From positions 1 through 64,000 of the forward strand of contig NZ_SJPK01000003.1 in the NCBI RefSeq assembly GCF_007859855.1: DNA of 64,000 nucleotides, in the 5' to 3' direction. The notes beneath the pieces were generated by a model. That model ran no database searches, was not told where the DNA came from, and was given only the letters and a program-made list of their open reading frames with translations. The stretch comes from Allorhodopirellula solitaria (GTDB lineage: Bacteria; Planctomycetota; Planctomycetia; Pirellulales; Pirellulaceae). Of the stretch, positions 37,154-44,799 are shown in pieces (the first letter of the stretch is position 1; the number at the start of each line of letters is the position of its first letter). Made by a program: the position numbers and the translations under genes.

Positions 37154-37891
37154 TTAGCTTCGCGACCGGCGGTCATCTTCGAGCTTCTTGGCCAGCTTCT
37201 TCGCTTCTTCGAGGTGTTTTTCAACCTTGTTGGCGGCCTCAGCAGCGACGGGCTGCAACTCCTCGGGGCCGCTGCTCTCGATGGCTCGAAGTTCAGCCAG
37301 CATCATGGTGTGGGCAACGCACTGTTGGCCGAGGAACGCCATGCTAAAGTCCTGCCCTTCGTAGTTGCCAAGCATCTCTTTGGTCATTTTCAACGCGTTG
37401 TCGCAGGCCTTCTCGCCAATCTCGCAGAGTTGCTTCGGCACAGTCGCCGTTTGACTAGCGGCGGCATTGCGTCGGTCACCTTGACGCTTCTCAGCGTGCT
37501 GTTGAAGCACCTGGTTGAACTGTTGATGATCTTTCACGATCGTCACAGCGAGTTGCTTCAGGTCCTCATTGTCCGACTTCTCGTGAGCGAGCTTCGCCAA
37601 TTCGATCTCGGCTTCGTTCGCCTTGATCAGCTTTTGCGTCAAGGCTTCTTTTACAGTTGGCCCTTGCTGTTGGACAGAGTTCTGTGCAGCCCGCCGAGCT
37701 TCGTAGCGACCGTCCTGTTCGGTTTGCGATCGGACTGGCCGGTCGGTTGGTTGCCCAGGGAGCGTCGCCGACTGGTCGCTTGGTACCTCTTGTGGGATCG
37801 GTTGGGGAAGTGTCGTTTGTGCGTTCACGGTCGAAAGACCCGCGATAGCGGCTGTGGAAAGCAAAGTTGTGGTGAATCGTAACTTCAACAT
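37154..37891 (-). CDS. secreted DUF4142 (ferritin-like fold) protein
   Basis: Encodes 245 residues with signal peptide MLKLRFTTTLLSTAAIAGLSTVNA. After a Pro/Gln-rich linker (to ~70) comes a four-helix domain: KLIKANEAEIELAKLAHEKS, LKQLAVTIVKDHQQFNQVLQQHAEKR, then an insert, then MAFLGQQCVAHTMMLAELRAIES and a long charged C-terminal helix. This is the DUF4142 pattern, a predicted ferritin-like helical bundle found in exported proteins of many bacteria; no metal-binding set is clear. It faces the DUF1592 gene across the hairpin array and stands alone. The biochemical role is unknown. Confidence 0.88.
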   Translation of the reverse strand: MLKLRFTTTLLSTAAIAGLSTVNAQTTLPQPIPQEVPSDQSATLPGQPTDRPVRSQTEQDGRYEARRAAQNSVQQQGPTVKEALTQKLIKANEAEIELAKLAHEKSDNEDLKQLAVTIVKDHQQFNQVLQQHAEKRQGDRRNAAASQTATVPKQLCEIGEKACDNALKMTKEMLGNYEGQDFSMAFLGQQCVAHTMMLAELRAIESSGPEELQPVAAEAANKVEKHLEEAKKLAKKLEDDRRSRS

Positions 37892-38301
37892 CGGAAGATC
37901 CTAACTGTCGGAGTAAGAATAGAAGTTCACGGCAACCTGGCCGCGAACTGACACTCACCAAGTCATGCACACGACATACCAATCCGGTCGAGCAAAATGA
38001 TTGCTCCATTCGACTTCCGCGCGAAAGTGAGCATCGCTGACACTTGCTGTCAAACGGGTACCGCTGTTGGTAAATGGACCGAAGGAGCTGATCCTGTTTC
38101 GCGACTTTGATGGTGGCACCACCAAGTTGTTTCTTCAGCTCGAAGCGTCGCGGAACCGCAGTTCGAATTGCAACTCGTATTCAATGCAGTTGACTGGGAC
38201 GATACAATCGTCAGCCGAGTTTCGTTACGGGCGATTGAGTTGCGAGATCCCAAGCAGCCTCTGTTCGTTCACCAATGTTTTCGTCGGAGAGGTGTGATGA
38301 G
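37892..38301. other. divergent intergenic region, nothing recognised
   Basis: About 400 bp between the divergent DUF4142 gene and the next plus-strand gene. Promoters for both must lie here, but I could not recognise a clear pair. No repeat of the families described elsewhere in the window was found. Confidence 0.4.
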
Positions 38302-38922
38302 ATGGGCGGTTTTTCAGCAAGCTATTTGGTTCACGCCACAGACGCCGAAACGGTCGCGCAGGAGCTACAGCGACTGTTGTCCGAAGAGGGCTGGCAGCCC
38401 TGCAGTGGACCTCTCTGCGACGAAGACATGTGGGGTGTGGGTGGCGCGCGTCGCGGATTGATCCTGTGCCAGCCCATCGGCGGATGGGTCGCCGTGATCG
38501 ATTCGGCCGCCATGGTCAGCGAAACGCCCACAGATCTCTCGCGTGCACTTTCGACGAGCATCTTCAACTTCCACGTTCACGACAGTGATTTCTGGACCTA
38601 TACGTTGGTGCAAGAAGGTCAGACCGTCGATCGCTTCACCAGCATGGATGAACACGCGTATTTTGGCGACGCACTCGGGGATACCGACCCGCTTGCGGAT
38701 GACGGCGGTGGTGCTCCAACCCCCTCTCTCGAAGAACGTTGGGACATCCTTTCAGACTGTTTGGGAAAGGGAGTCACGCGAGCGGATTTGGACGATGCGC
38801 TGTCACCTATTGATCTGTCGTCGCTCGATCACCTTCCAATCCGCAGCGGCGAAGAAGGGCTGGCTAACTTTTTAAAGCTCTTGGGTGCTGATCCTTCCTT
38901 GGCCGATTTGAGCTACCGCTAA
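38302..38922 (+). CDS. unknown 206-residue protein upstream of ankyrin gene
   Basis: The start at 38302 (MGGFSASYLVHATDAETVAQ) was chosen because GGAGAGG stands nine bases before it; the frame itself opens at 38275. No signal peptide or membrane segment. The chain is acidic, with a Trp/Cys-rich N-terminal half (EEGWQPCSGPLCDEDMWGVGG, IGGWVAVIDSAAM) and an acidic C-terminal half (GDTDPLADDGGG ...). The family was not recognised; the fold hints (VHATDAETVAQEL, WVAVID, FHVHDSDFWTYTL) suggest a small alpha/beta cytosolic domain. The next gene begins four bases after the stop, so the two are probably co-expressed and may function together. Confidence 0.75.
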   Translation: MGGFSASYLVHATDAETVAQELQRLLSEEGWQPCSGPLCDEDMWGVGGARRGLILCQPIGGWVAVIDSAAMVSETPTDLSRALSTSIFNFHVHDSDFWTYTLVQEGQTVDRFTSMDEHAYFGDALGDTDPLADDGGGAPTPSLEERWDILSDCLGKGVTRADLDDALSPIDLSSLDHLPIRSGEEGLANFLKLLGADPSLADLSYR

Positions 38923-38925
38923 TGG

Positions 38926-39597
38926 ATGGAGTCCCCCAACACGCAATCTTACGTCGAGCACAGTCACCTGATCTACGCGAGCGATGAGGTGTCGGGTGAA
39001 GACGTCGGTGCCGAGAACCAGGCGGCAGCGGTCGATGTGCCAGGAGCCGCCCTGCACTCCGCCGCGGCAAGCGACGATATAGAAACGATCGAGCGATTGG
39101 TCGCGGAGGGAACTGATGTCAACGCGATCCCCCGGGGATTTACTGTCACGGCTCTGGCGATGGCAGCGAGCTATGGCACCCCTGAAACAATTCACACGCT
39201 AGTTCGTTTAGGAGCGGATCTGCAGGCTCAGGGCAGCGAAGGCGTTTCACCACTGTTGTTTGCGGTGCAGTCGGGCAACGCCTCGAACCTGTCGACGCTT
39301 TTGGAACTCGGTGCGGATCCGCATCAGGTAGACGCTATCACCGGATCGCTTTTGCATCATGCTGCTATCGTTCAATCCAGCGAAGCCCTCTCCGTGTTAC
39401 TCACGCACGGCGTCGACCCGGCTATTGAGAACGAGGAGGGGAACACGCCGCTGGAATACATCACAACCCGACGATCAGCGATCGAGCAAGCACTCGCCGG
39501 AATGAACTCGCAGGATGCCGCGTTGCTATCTGAGTGCCTGCAGTCGTTTTTGAAAATGGAGCAAGTGCTGCAATCCCGTGAGGTCAGCGACGATTAG
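38926..39597 (+). CDS. ankyrin-repeat protein
   Basis: Encodes 223 residues, no signal peptide. After a ~45-residue acidic lead-in come about four ankyrin repeats: ALHSAAASDDIETIERLVAE, ALAMAASYGTPETIHTLVRL, PLLFAVQSGNASNLSTLLEL and LLHHAAIVQSSEALSVLLTH, each with the usual G(A/V)D turn. A helical tail follows. It is a protein-binding module, probably for the small protein encoded immediately upstream. The 3' end overlaps the convergent cobalamin-binding-type gene by 14 bases. Confidence 0.88.
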   Translation: MESPNTQSYVEHSHLIYASDEVSGEDVGAENQAAAVDVPGAALHSAAASDDIETIERLVAEGTDVNAIPRGFTVTALAMAASYGTPETIHTLVRLGADLQAQGSEGVSPLLFAVQSGNASNLSTLLELGADPHQVDAITGSLLHHAAIVQSSEALSVLLTHGVDPAIENEEGNTPLEYITTRRSAIEQALAGMNSQDAALLSECLQSFLKMEQVLQSREVSDD

Positions 39598-40522
39598 GCG
39601 CCGAGACTTGTACTGCCGCCTCGATGCCTTCGGGTAGCGGGTGGATGTTCGGATGCAGTGCGTTGGCGAGGATTTCCAAACTATCGACCAGTCGCGGCCC
39701 CGGGCGGCTGAAGTATGCGTTTCCATCGACGACGAAGACACGATCGTTCTGGACACAGCGAAGCTGGTTCCAGCTCGGGTAGGACTGCAGCAGTGGGAGA
39801 TCCTCGAGCGTGCGGGCGACGTCGAATCCGCAACAGGCGATGATCATGACCTCGGGATCAGCGGCAACAATTTTTTCCCAGGGCGTGGTAACGCTCCTTT
39901 GGCCAGCGACACCGATCGCCTCGCGTCCGCCGGCGATATCGACGAGTTCGGGACTCCAGTGCCCTGCCGAAAAAGGCGGGTCGATCCATTCGAGCAGCAT
40001 CACCGATGGACGCTCGGACTTTGGGATCGATGCCGTGCGGGACGCGACGGCGTCGACTCGACCCTGCAAAGTGCCAATGTAGGACGCGGCTCGATCGGCC
40101 TGGCCCGCGGCATCGCCGACGTGGCCGATGCACTCAAACACATCGGCCAAGCACATTGGTTCAAGGTTGATGACTCGCGGGTTGCCCGGCAGGGAACAAG
40201 CAGCCGCTTGGACCTCGCTCTCTGCGACGGCGCAGACATCACAGAGGGCTTGCGTGATGATCAAATCAGGTTGTTGATCCTTCAGAACGGACATGTCGAG
40301 CGAATACAACGCAGCTTGCGTTTGCAGCCGCTCGCGGACGAGACGATCAATCTCACCGCTCGATGCAGCGGGCGGGATCAGCGTCCGCGTGACCTTGGGC
40401 AACCCCGCCACATCGGCCGGGAAATCGCACTCGTGCGTCACCCCGACGAGATCATCACGCAGCCCCAGCGCACAGATGATTTCTGTTGCACTGGGCAAGA
40501 GGGATACGATCCGCATGGTCAT
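39584..40522 (-). CDS. cobalamin-binding-type (BtuF/TroA-fold) protein
   Basis: Encodes 312 residues. MRIVSLLPSATEIICALGL and VGVTHECDFP at the start, and LIITQALCDVCAV near 90, are the signature of BtuF-like periplasmic-binding-protein folds. The DPPFSAGHWSPELVDIAGG segment and the C-terminal VFVVDGNAYFSRPGPRLVD are typical as well. There is no signal peptide, unlike classical BtuF; this cytosolic variant is frequent in environmental bacteria. A ligand such as cobalamin or a corrinoid is likely, but no ABC permease or ATPase is encoded nearby. Preceded on the same strand by a small basic protein gene with 16 bases between. Confidence 0.85.
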   Translation of the reverse strand: MTMRIVSLLPSATEIICALGLRDDLVGVTHECDFPADVAGLPKVTRTLIPPAASSGEIDRLVRERLQTQAALYSLDMSVLKDQQPDLIITQALCDVCAVAESEVQAAACSLPGNPRVINLEPMCLADVFECIGHVGDAAGQADRAASYIGTLQGRVDAVASRTASIPKSERPSVMLLEWIDPPFSAGHWSPELVDIAGGREAIGVAGQRSVTTPWEKIVAADPEVMIIACCGFDVARTLEDLPLLQSYPSWNQLRCVQNDRVFVVDGNAYFSRPGPRLVDSLEILANALHPNIHPLPEGIEAAVQVSAPNRR

Positions 40523-40538
40523 TCCTTGTCTGTCGTGT

Positions 40539-40958
40539 TCAACTACCTTTTCCTTTGCTCTTGCCGTTGCATTTCCCTTTACTCTTACGCTTCTTCCTCG
40601 GTTTCCATTGCTTCTGAAGCGATTTCCAGATCAATCGCCCTTGGGTTCGATCGAGCCGGACGAGTTCTTGTCGACGCGTGTCGAATGCAGACAACGTGCC
40701 TGCTGGAGATTTGACGTAGACAAAGGGTAAGCAAACAGCAACCACTTTGTTGGGGTTCCCAGAGGCCCGCGATAAAAAACGACTTCGAACGGGCTCGTCC
40801 GGTGGCAATGAGAACTCCGAGCAGTTCCATAAAAAGGAGGGGATCTCGAGGGTCTCACTCAGGATGGTAACATAGTCACCGGCGGCGATGTCTTCGCCAG
40901 CGATCCGCGCCGCGACGGTCGTCACGGACTTGGATCCTTGATCGGTTGTGGTCTTCAT
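40539..40958 (-). CDS. small unknown protein with Lys-rich tail
   Basis: Encodes 139 residues. The body has beta-like segments (EDIAAGDYVTILSETLEIPS, VVAVCLPFVYVKSPAGTLSAFDTRRQELVRLD), and an SH3-like fold is possible. The last 25 residues are almost only Lys, Gly, Ser, Arg and Asn (KKRKSKGKCNGKSKGKGS), suggesting nucleic-acid or membrane-surface binding. Not recognised. It lies 16 bases ahead of the BtuF-like gene on the same strand, and is probably in one transcript. Confidence 0.65.
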   Translation of the reverse strand: MKTTTDQGSKSVTTVAARIAGEDIAAGDYVTILSETLEIPSFLWNCSEFSLPPDEPVRSRFLSRASGNPNKVVAVCLPFVYVKSPAGTLSAFDTRRQELVRLDRTQGRLIWKSLQKQWKPRKKRKSKGKCNGKSKGKGS

Positions 40959-42019
40959 AGTTCCGCAATCGTGGAAAGGTTGAGTCTTGTGTGTTCATGT
41001 TGTTCTGGCGCCGCGAGCAGGAACTACTCACGGCCGGTTGGATTTTCAAAACGGGGACATGAAACACGCATGGCTCGATCTCTCGAAACGAGTGGGACTA
41101 AAAAAAACGGTGCGAGACCGATCATTCGGTGCTCTGGCCAATGGAGCGAATTGGCGACCGACAGGTTCGCTGCGATGGGTTATTTCTGTTGACGTCTGCG
41201 CAGCCTGGCAGAGTTCGTTCGGTAAAACCGAGTGAGCTCATGGGCATCGGGCTGTCGGTCACCCACAGGTTCTCCGGCGCCGAGTCCGTTGCCGAAACGA
41301 GCTGTCGTTTTATTGAGCCGAGACGCGTAAGCGGCCGGGTGGGCGGCGTTACCCGGGGCCTTGCCGCTCACTAAATCAACACGCCGGTCAGCGAGGATCA
41401 CTTGTTCGCCACGCAAAACACTGCATCGTCCTCGCTGACGCGTCGGGTTACCATCGTGATGACGCCCCGAACGGCAACGCTGTGAAGCAATTTTTTGGCT
41501 CATCCGCCGGAAGCGTGCGTCCGAGGTTTTCAAGGCATGGCTCCCGTATCCAAGGATTTATTTGTGGGATGTGATTATCAATGTTAGCCTGGAGCTGCCG
41601 GGAGGAACGGAGCCGAGCTCTGCAGAGGTGCTGGCTTGGCAAGAGATATCCCGGTCGATGGTGCGCCAATGGTGTTGCCGGTCCCGGGCGAACATTCGTT
41701 CCTCAGGGACGCATTTTTGTAAGGTTATTGGATACGAGAGCCATACCTAGAAAAACCTTCCCCGGTGCTCTGCGCACGCTTCCGTCGGATGAGCTGTTTT
41801 TTCTTGCGAGAACGAGCTTTTGACCTATGCGGGCGGGACGCCCGCATACATCTGAAAATCACTGAAAGATGCTTCACAGCGTTACCCGAACGGGGGCAAA
41901 GTAGATGGCATTGGCCTTACAGCCCCCGGCTCACCATTGCAGGGCCAACATCGATTGAATCGACAAACCGTTATAAGCCCGGAAACCACCGGCGCTCGAA
42001 CGTCACGAATGCTTTATTC
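40959..42019. other. 1-kb gene-free stretch with nested repeats
   Basis: No convincing gene. From about 41330 to 41455 there is an inverted repeat with arms GGTCAGCGAGGATCA and TCCTCGCTGACGCGTCGGG. From 41462 to 41900 a second inverted pair (GCCCCGAACGGCAACGCTGT and ACAGCGTTACCCGAACGGGG) encloses copy C of the 318-bp element and a perfect palindrome, TATGCGGGCGGGACGCCCGC ATA at 41826-41848. The remaining sequence shows nothing I can name. Confidence 0.6.
41497..41795 (-). mobile_element. 318-bp TIR element, copy C
   Basis: Both ends are recognisable: GGCTCATCCGCCGGAAGCGT at the left and CGCACGCTTCCGTCGGATGA at the right. The interior matches copies B and D but carries small deletions, for example around GATATCCCGGTCGATGGTG, so it is about 20 bp shorter. 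Six Ts flank each end, a possible remnant of target duplication. It sits inside another inverted repeat (41462-41900). Confidence 0.75.
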
Positions 42020-43717
42020 TTACTTGGCCGGTTCGGTCGCCGCGACGGGGCGGCCGAAGGTGTGGACCGCGGCGAGCAAACAGATCAATCCCACGCCGAG
42101 ACAAATCCACACCGGCACCCCACAGGCTACTGGCAGGGTACCGGTGAGCACACAAACAGCGCCTCCGAGCAGCGCGTAGGGGATCTGGGTCCGGACGTGC
42201 AGGACATGGTCACAGCCGCAGGCACGGCTCGAGAGCACCGTTGTATCGGAAAGTGGAGAACAGTGGTCACCGAAAATGGCCCCCGCCAGAACGCTGCTGA
42301 ACGTGGCCAGAGCCAGCGGTGAGTTCACTGCCATCTCGCCAGCAACTGCGGCGGACCCAGCTTGCATGTCCAGCACGAGACTGACGGCGATCGGCGTCAC
42401 GATCGCCATCGTGCCCCAACTCGTCCCGGTGGCGAAGGCGATCCCTCCGGACAAGATGAAGACACAGGTAGGCAGCAGCCGAATGTCAATTTGATCGCTC
42501 AGTACACTCGCGAGATACCCTCCGGTGTCCAGTGCTTCTTTGCCCGTCATCGCCGACAATGCCCAGGCCAGCCAGAGCACCGCCATCGCGGGCATCATTT
42601 GCAGAGCGCCGACGAACACGCCGCGCCCTAACCCTCGTAGAGAAAGACGACTGAGCGAAAGGGCGAGCAGTACCGCAAACGCTAACCCACAACCGCCGCC
42701 GATGACGAGGGCGAGGTAAGAATCCCCCGAGCCGATCACGTCGCCGGCCCAGCGAACTTGATGCAACCAAACCGAATCATCAGCCGCCCTCGCCGAGCTG
42801 GCTTCGTTCTGGCCCGTCACGACCAACGTGGTGAGAACCGCGATCAAACAAACCGCGATTGGACCGAGAGCGGCCGCTGCGTCCTGCCAAGTCGAAGGGG
42901 CTGCCGCGTCGGCTTCCTGGGGGGAAGATGCATCGTCTGGCTGCTCCGACGACCCAGGCACCCGGGCGGTAGAAGTGTCGCGATGGTGTTGATCGACAGC
43001 CTCCTGCTCGGCACGTCGCATGGGGCCGAAGTCACGGCCGGTCCGGGCGATGATGAACACCAGCACCAGAGCAAACCAGGGATAGAAGCGATAAGGAATG
43101 CTCTGCAGGAAAAAATCGAAAACGCGGATGGACGAGGATTGAGAATATGCGGAGGCGTCAATGCCAGCCTGCAGATAACTCAACTCCGTGGCCACCCACG
43201 TACTGACCAGTGCCAGTCCGGCGACCGGCGCGGCTGTGGAATCGACCAGATACGCCAGCTTGGCTCGCGAGATCCCGAACCTGTCCGACGTCGACTGCAT
43301 CGTGCCGCCCACGAGCAGGGTGTTGGCATAGTCGTCAAAGAATACAGCCAGCCCCGAGGCGGCGATCAAGGTTTGCACACCTCGGCGGTCTTTCACACGC
43401 CGCGCCAAACGTTGGATCGCGCGCCGCATCGACCCGGCGATTTCGATCACACCAACCATCATGCCCAAGAGCAACGTGAACGAGAGCACCATCATGTGAT
43501 CGTGATCGGTGATCGAATTCTCGATGCTCTGCGTGAAATATCGGAGCGTCGCCCATCCCCAATCGGCTTCCGAGTCCGCTCGTCCCAACAGTGCCGCTCC
43601 CACGAGAATCCCCGTCGCTAGCGGCAGTAGGACACGCCGCGTCAGCAATGCTAAGGCGATCGCGATCAGCGGCGGCAGCAGACTGGTAAATCCGAAATCC
43701 GGTAGTGCGGCTTCCAA
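42020..43717 (-). CDS. NhaC-family Na+/H+ antiporter
   Basis: Encodes 565 residues starting at TTG 43717, supported by AAGGA nine bases upstream. About 11-12 hydrophobic helices are visible. Motifs of the NhaC (ion transporter superfamily) group are HMMVLSFTLLLGMMVGVIEIAG, the discontinuous-helix segment FDDYANTLLVGGTMQSTSDRF, and, in the C-terminal half, FATGTSWGTMAIVTPIAV and FGDHCSPLSDTTVLSS. A ~50-residue soluble loop (acidic, about 235-285) interrupts the middle. Exchange of sodium for protons, or of an organic ion, across the cytoplasmic membrane is expected; a sodium-coupled role would suit a marine bacterium. Precedes no partner gene; 37 bases separate it from the gene upstream on the same strand. 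Confidence 0.9.
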   Translation of the reverse strand: MEAALPDFGFTSLLPPLIAIALALLTRRVLLPLATGILVGAALLGRADSEADWGWATLRYFTQSIENSITDHDHMMVLSFTLLLGMMVGVIEIAGSMRRAIQRLARRVKDRRGVQTLIAASGLAVFFDDYANTLLVGGTMQSTSDRFGISRAKLAYLVDSTAAPVAGLALVSTWVATELSYLQAGIDASAYSQSSSIRVFDFFLQSIPYRFYPWFALVLVFIIARTGRDFGPMRRAEQEAVDQHHRDTSTARVPGSSEQPDDASSPQEADAAAPSTWQDAAAALGPIAVCLIAVLTTLVVTGQNEASSARAADDSVWLHQVRWAGDVIGSGDSYLALVIGGGCGLAFAVLLALSLSRLSLRGLGRGVFVGALQMMPAMAVLWLAWALSAMTGKEALDTGGYLASVLSDQIDIRLLPTCVFILSGGIAFATGTSWGTMAIVTPIAVSLVLDMQAGSAAVAGEMAVNSPLALATFSSVLAGAIFGDHCSPLSDTTVLSSRACGCDHVLHVRTQIPYALLGGAVCVLTGTLPVACGVPVWICLGVGLICLLAAVHTFGRPVAATEPAK

Positions 43718-43754
43718 AGGTACATCCTTGCAGGCGTTGTCGACCGGGGGGAAC

Positions 43755-44693
43755 TTAGCGGAGTGATTCCAGTTCCATGCCCATACTCATGTCCGTGGTC
43801 ATCTGCTGTTTCTGGCCAGCGGTCTCCACGTCCATGGTGGTCTTGGAGCGGATCGTCAACGACGATTGCTCAGGGATCAAGGACCCAACCTGAATCTGCG
43901 AAGTGCCTTCTCCAGACGTGTCGAGCGATACCAGCGACAGCTTGGTTCCGGGCGGCAATCCAGGATTCTTGATCTCTTGAGCATCGGCGGCCTGCGTTAC
44001 CTCGATCGACATCGTGAACCCACCGGGTTCGAACTTGGTGATCTCATGGATCGACGTTTGCACCACCCGCATCCCGTTAGCGACCAGGTTTTGCGTGACC
44101 TTCCACTTGGCACCCTGGCCAATCTCCTCACTCGGCACTGGCGAACTGATCCGGTTCATGGATTCTTTCATGCCATCAAGGATCTGTTTGAGCTGCGGCG
44201 CCATCTCATCAGGAATGTTGAATTCAGCCGATTGGGTGATGCCTCGGTTGGTCACCGTCGCCTTCCCCGTCGCTCCAATGAGAGGTTTGAGCATCTCCTC
44301 CAACATCGGCGCCATGGGCGACGGGTTTTGCGCGTCGTCGACAATTTCGGCCCCGGTGTAGATAAAGCTAAATTCAATCACACCATCGTCACTGACTTTT
44401 TCGATTGTGGTGTCGAACGTTACTTTCTGTGCGGGAATGGATTGGGCCGGCATAGCATTGCCAGCGACTGACATGGCCATATCCATTGAGATGGTCATCA
44501 CCGCAGTTTGCGTCTCACCAACGCGAGGCGCGTAACGGATGGTTTGAAGAGGCGCGGTGCCTGTTTCCATCAGCTCCACCTTGACGGCATCGTCGGCCTC
44601 GTCTGCCCTGGCACTCGTCCCGACGGAGGTGCAGAGGAGTAACACGGGCAATGCCCAAATCAAATTTCGGCAAAACATAATCAACGTTCCCAT
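43755..44693 (-). CDS. secreted beta-rich protein (DUF6263-like)
   Basis: Encodes 312 residues. MFCRNLIWALPVLLLCTSVGTSARA (from the internal Met at 44678, or with five more residues from 44693) is a signal peptide. The mature part alternates short beta strands: TIRYAPRVGETQTAVMTISM, IEFSFIYTGAEIVDDA, GQGAKWKVTQNLVANGMRVVQ and KTTMDVETAGQKQQMTTDMSM. This pattern, with the conserved 'G..W' segment, resembles DUF6263 proteins of planctomycetes. No catalytic site is seen. Probably periplasmic. The function is unknown. Confidence 0.75.
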   Translation of the reverse strand: MGTLIMFCRNLIWALPVLLLCTSVGTSARADEADDAVKVELMETGTAPLQTIRYAPRVGETQTAVMTISMDMAMSVAGNAMPAQSIPAQKVTFDTTIEKVSDDGVIEFSFIYTGAEIVDDAQNPSPMAPMLEEMLKPLIGATGKATVTNRGITQSAEFNIPDEMAPQLKQILDGMKESMNRISSPVPSEEIGQGAKWKVTQNLVANGMRVVQTSIHEITKFEPGGFTMSIEVTQAADAQEIKNPGLPPGTKLSLVSLDTSGEGTSQIQVGSLIPEQSSLTIRSKTTMDVETAGQKQQMTTDMSMGMELESLR

Positions 44694-44799
44694 AGGTCAA
44701 CGGGTGGAGCGGGAGCCCAAGGCTTGAGCGTATGCAGCACAGTCTACCACAGCCCGGGCACCCAGAGCGACCTGTCATGGGAATGTCATTAGGGGGTCC

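Noticed and set aside
38302-39597. Single gene broken by a frameshift
   Set aside because: The two products are unlike in composition, the first ends with a normal stop, and the second has its own ATG; two coupled genes are simpler.
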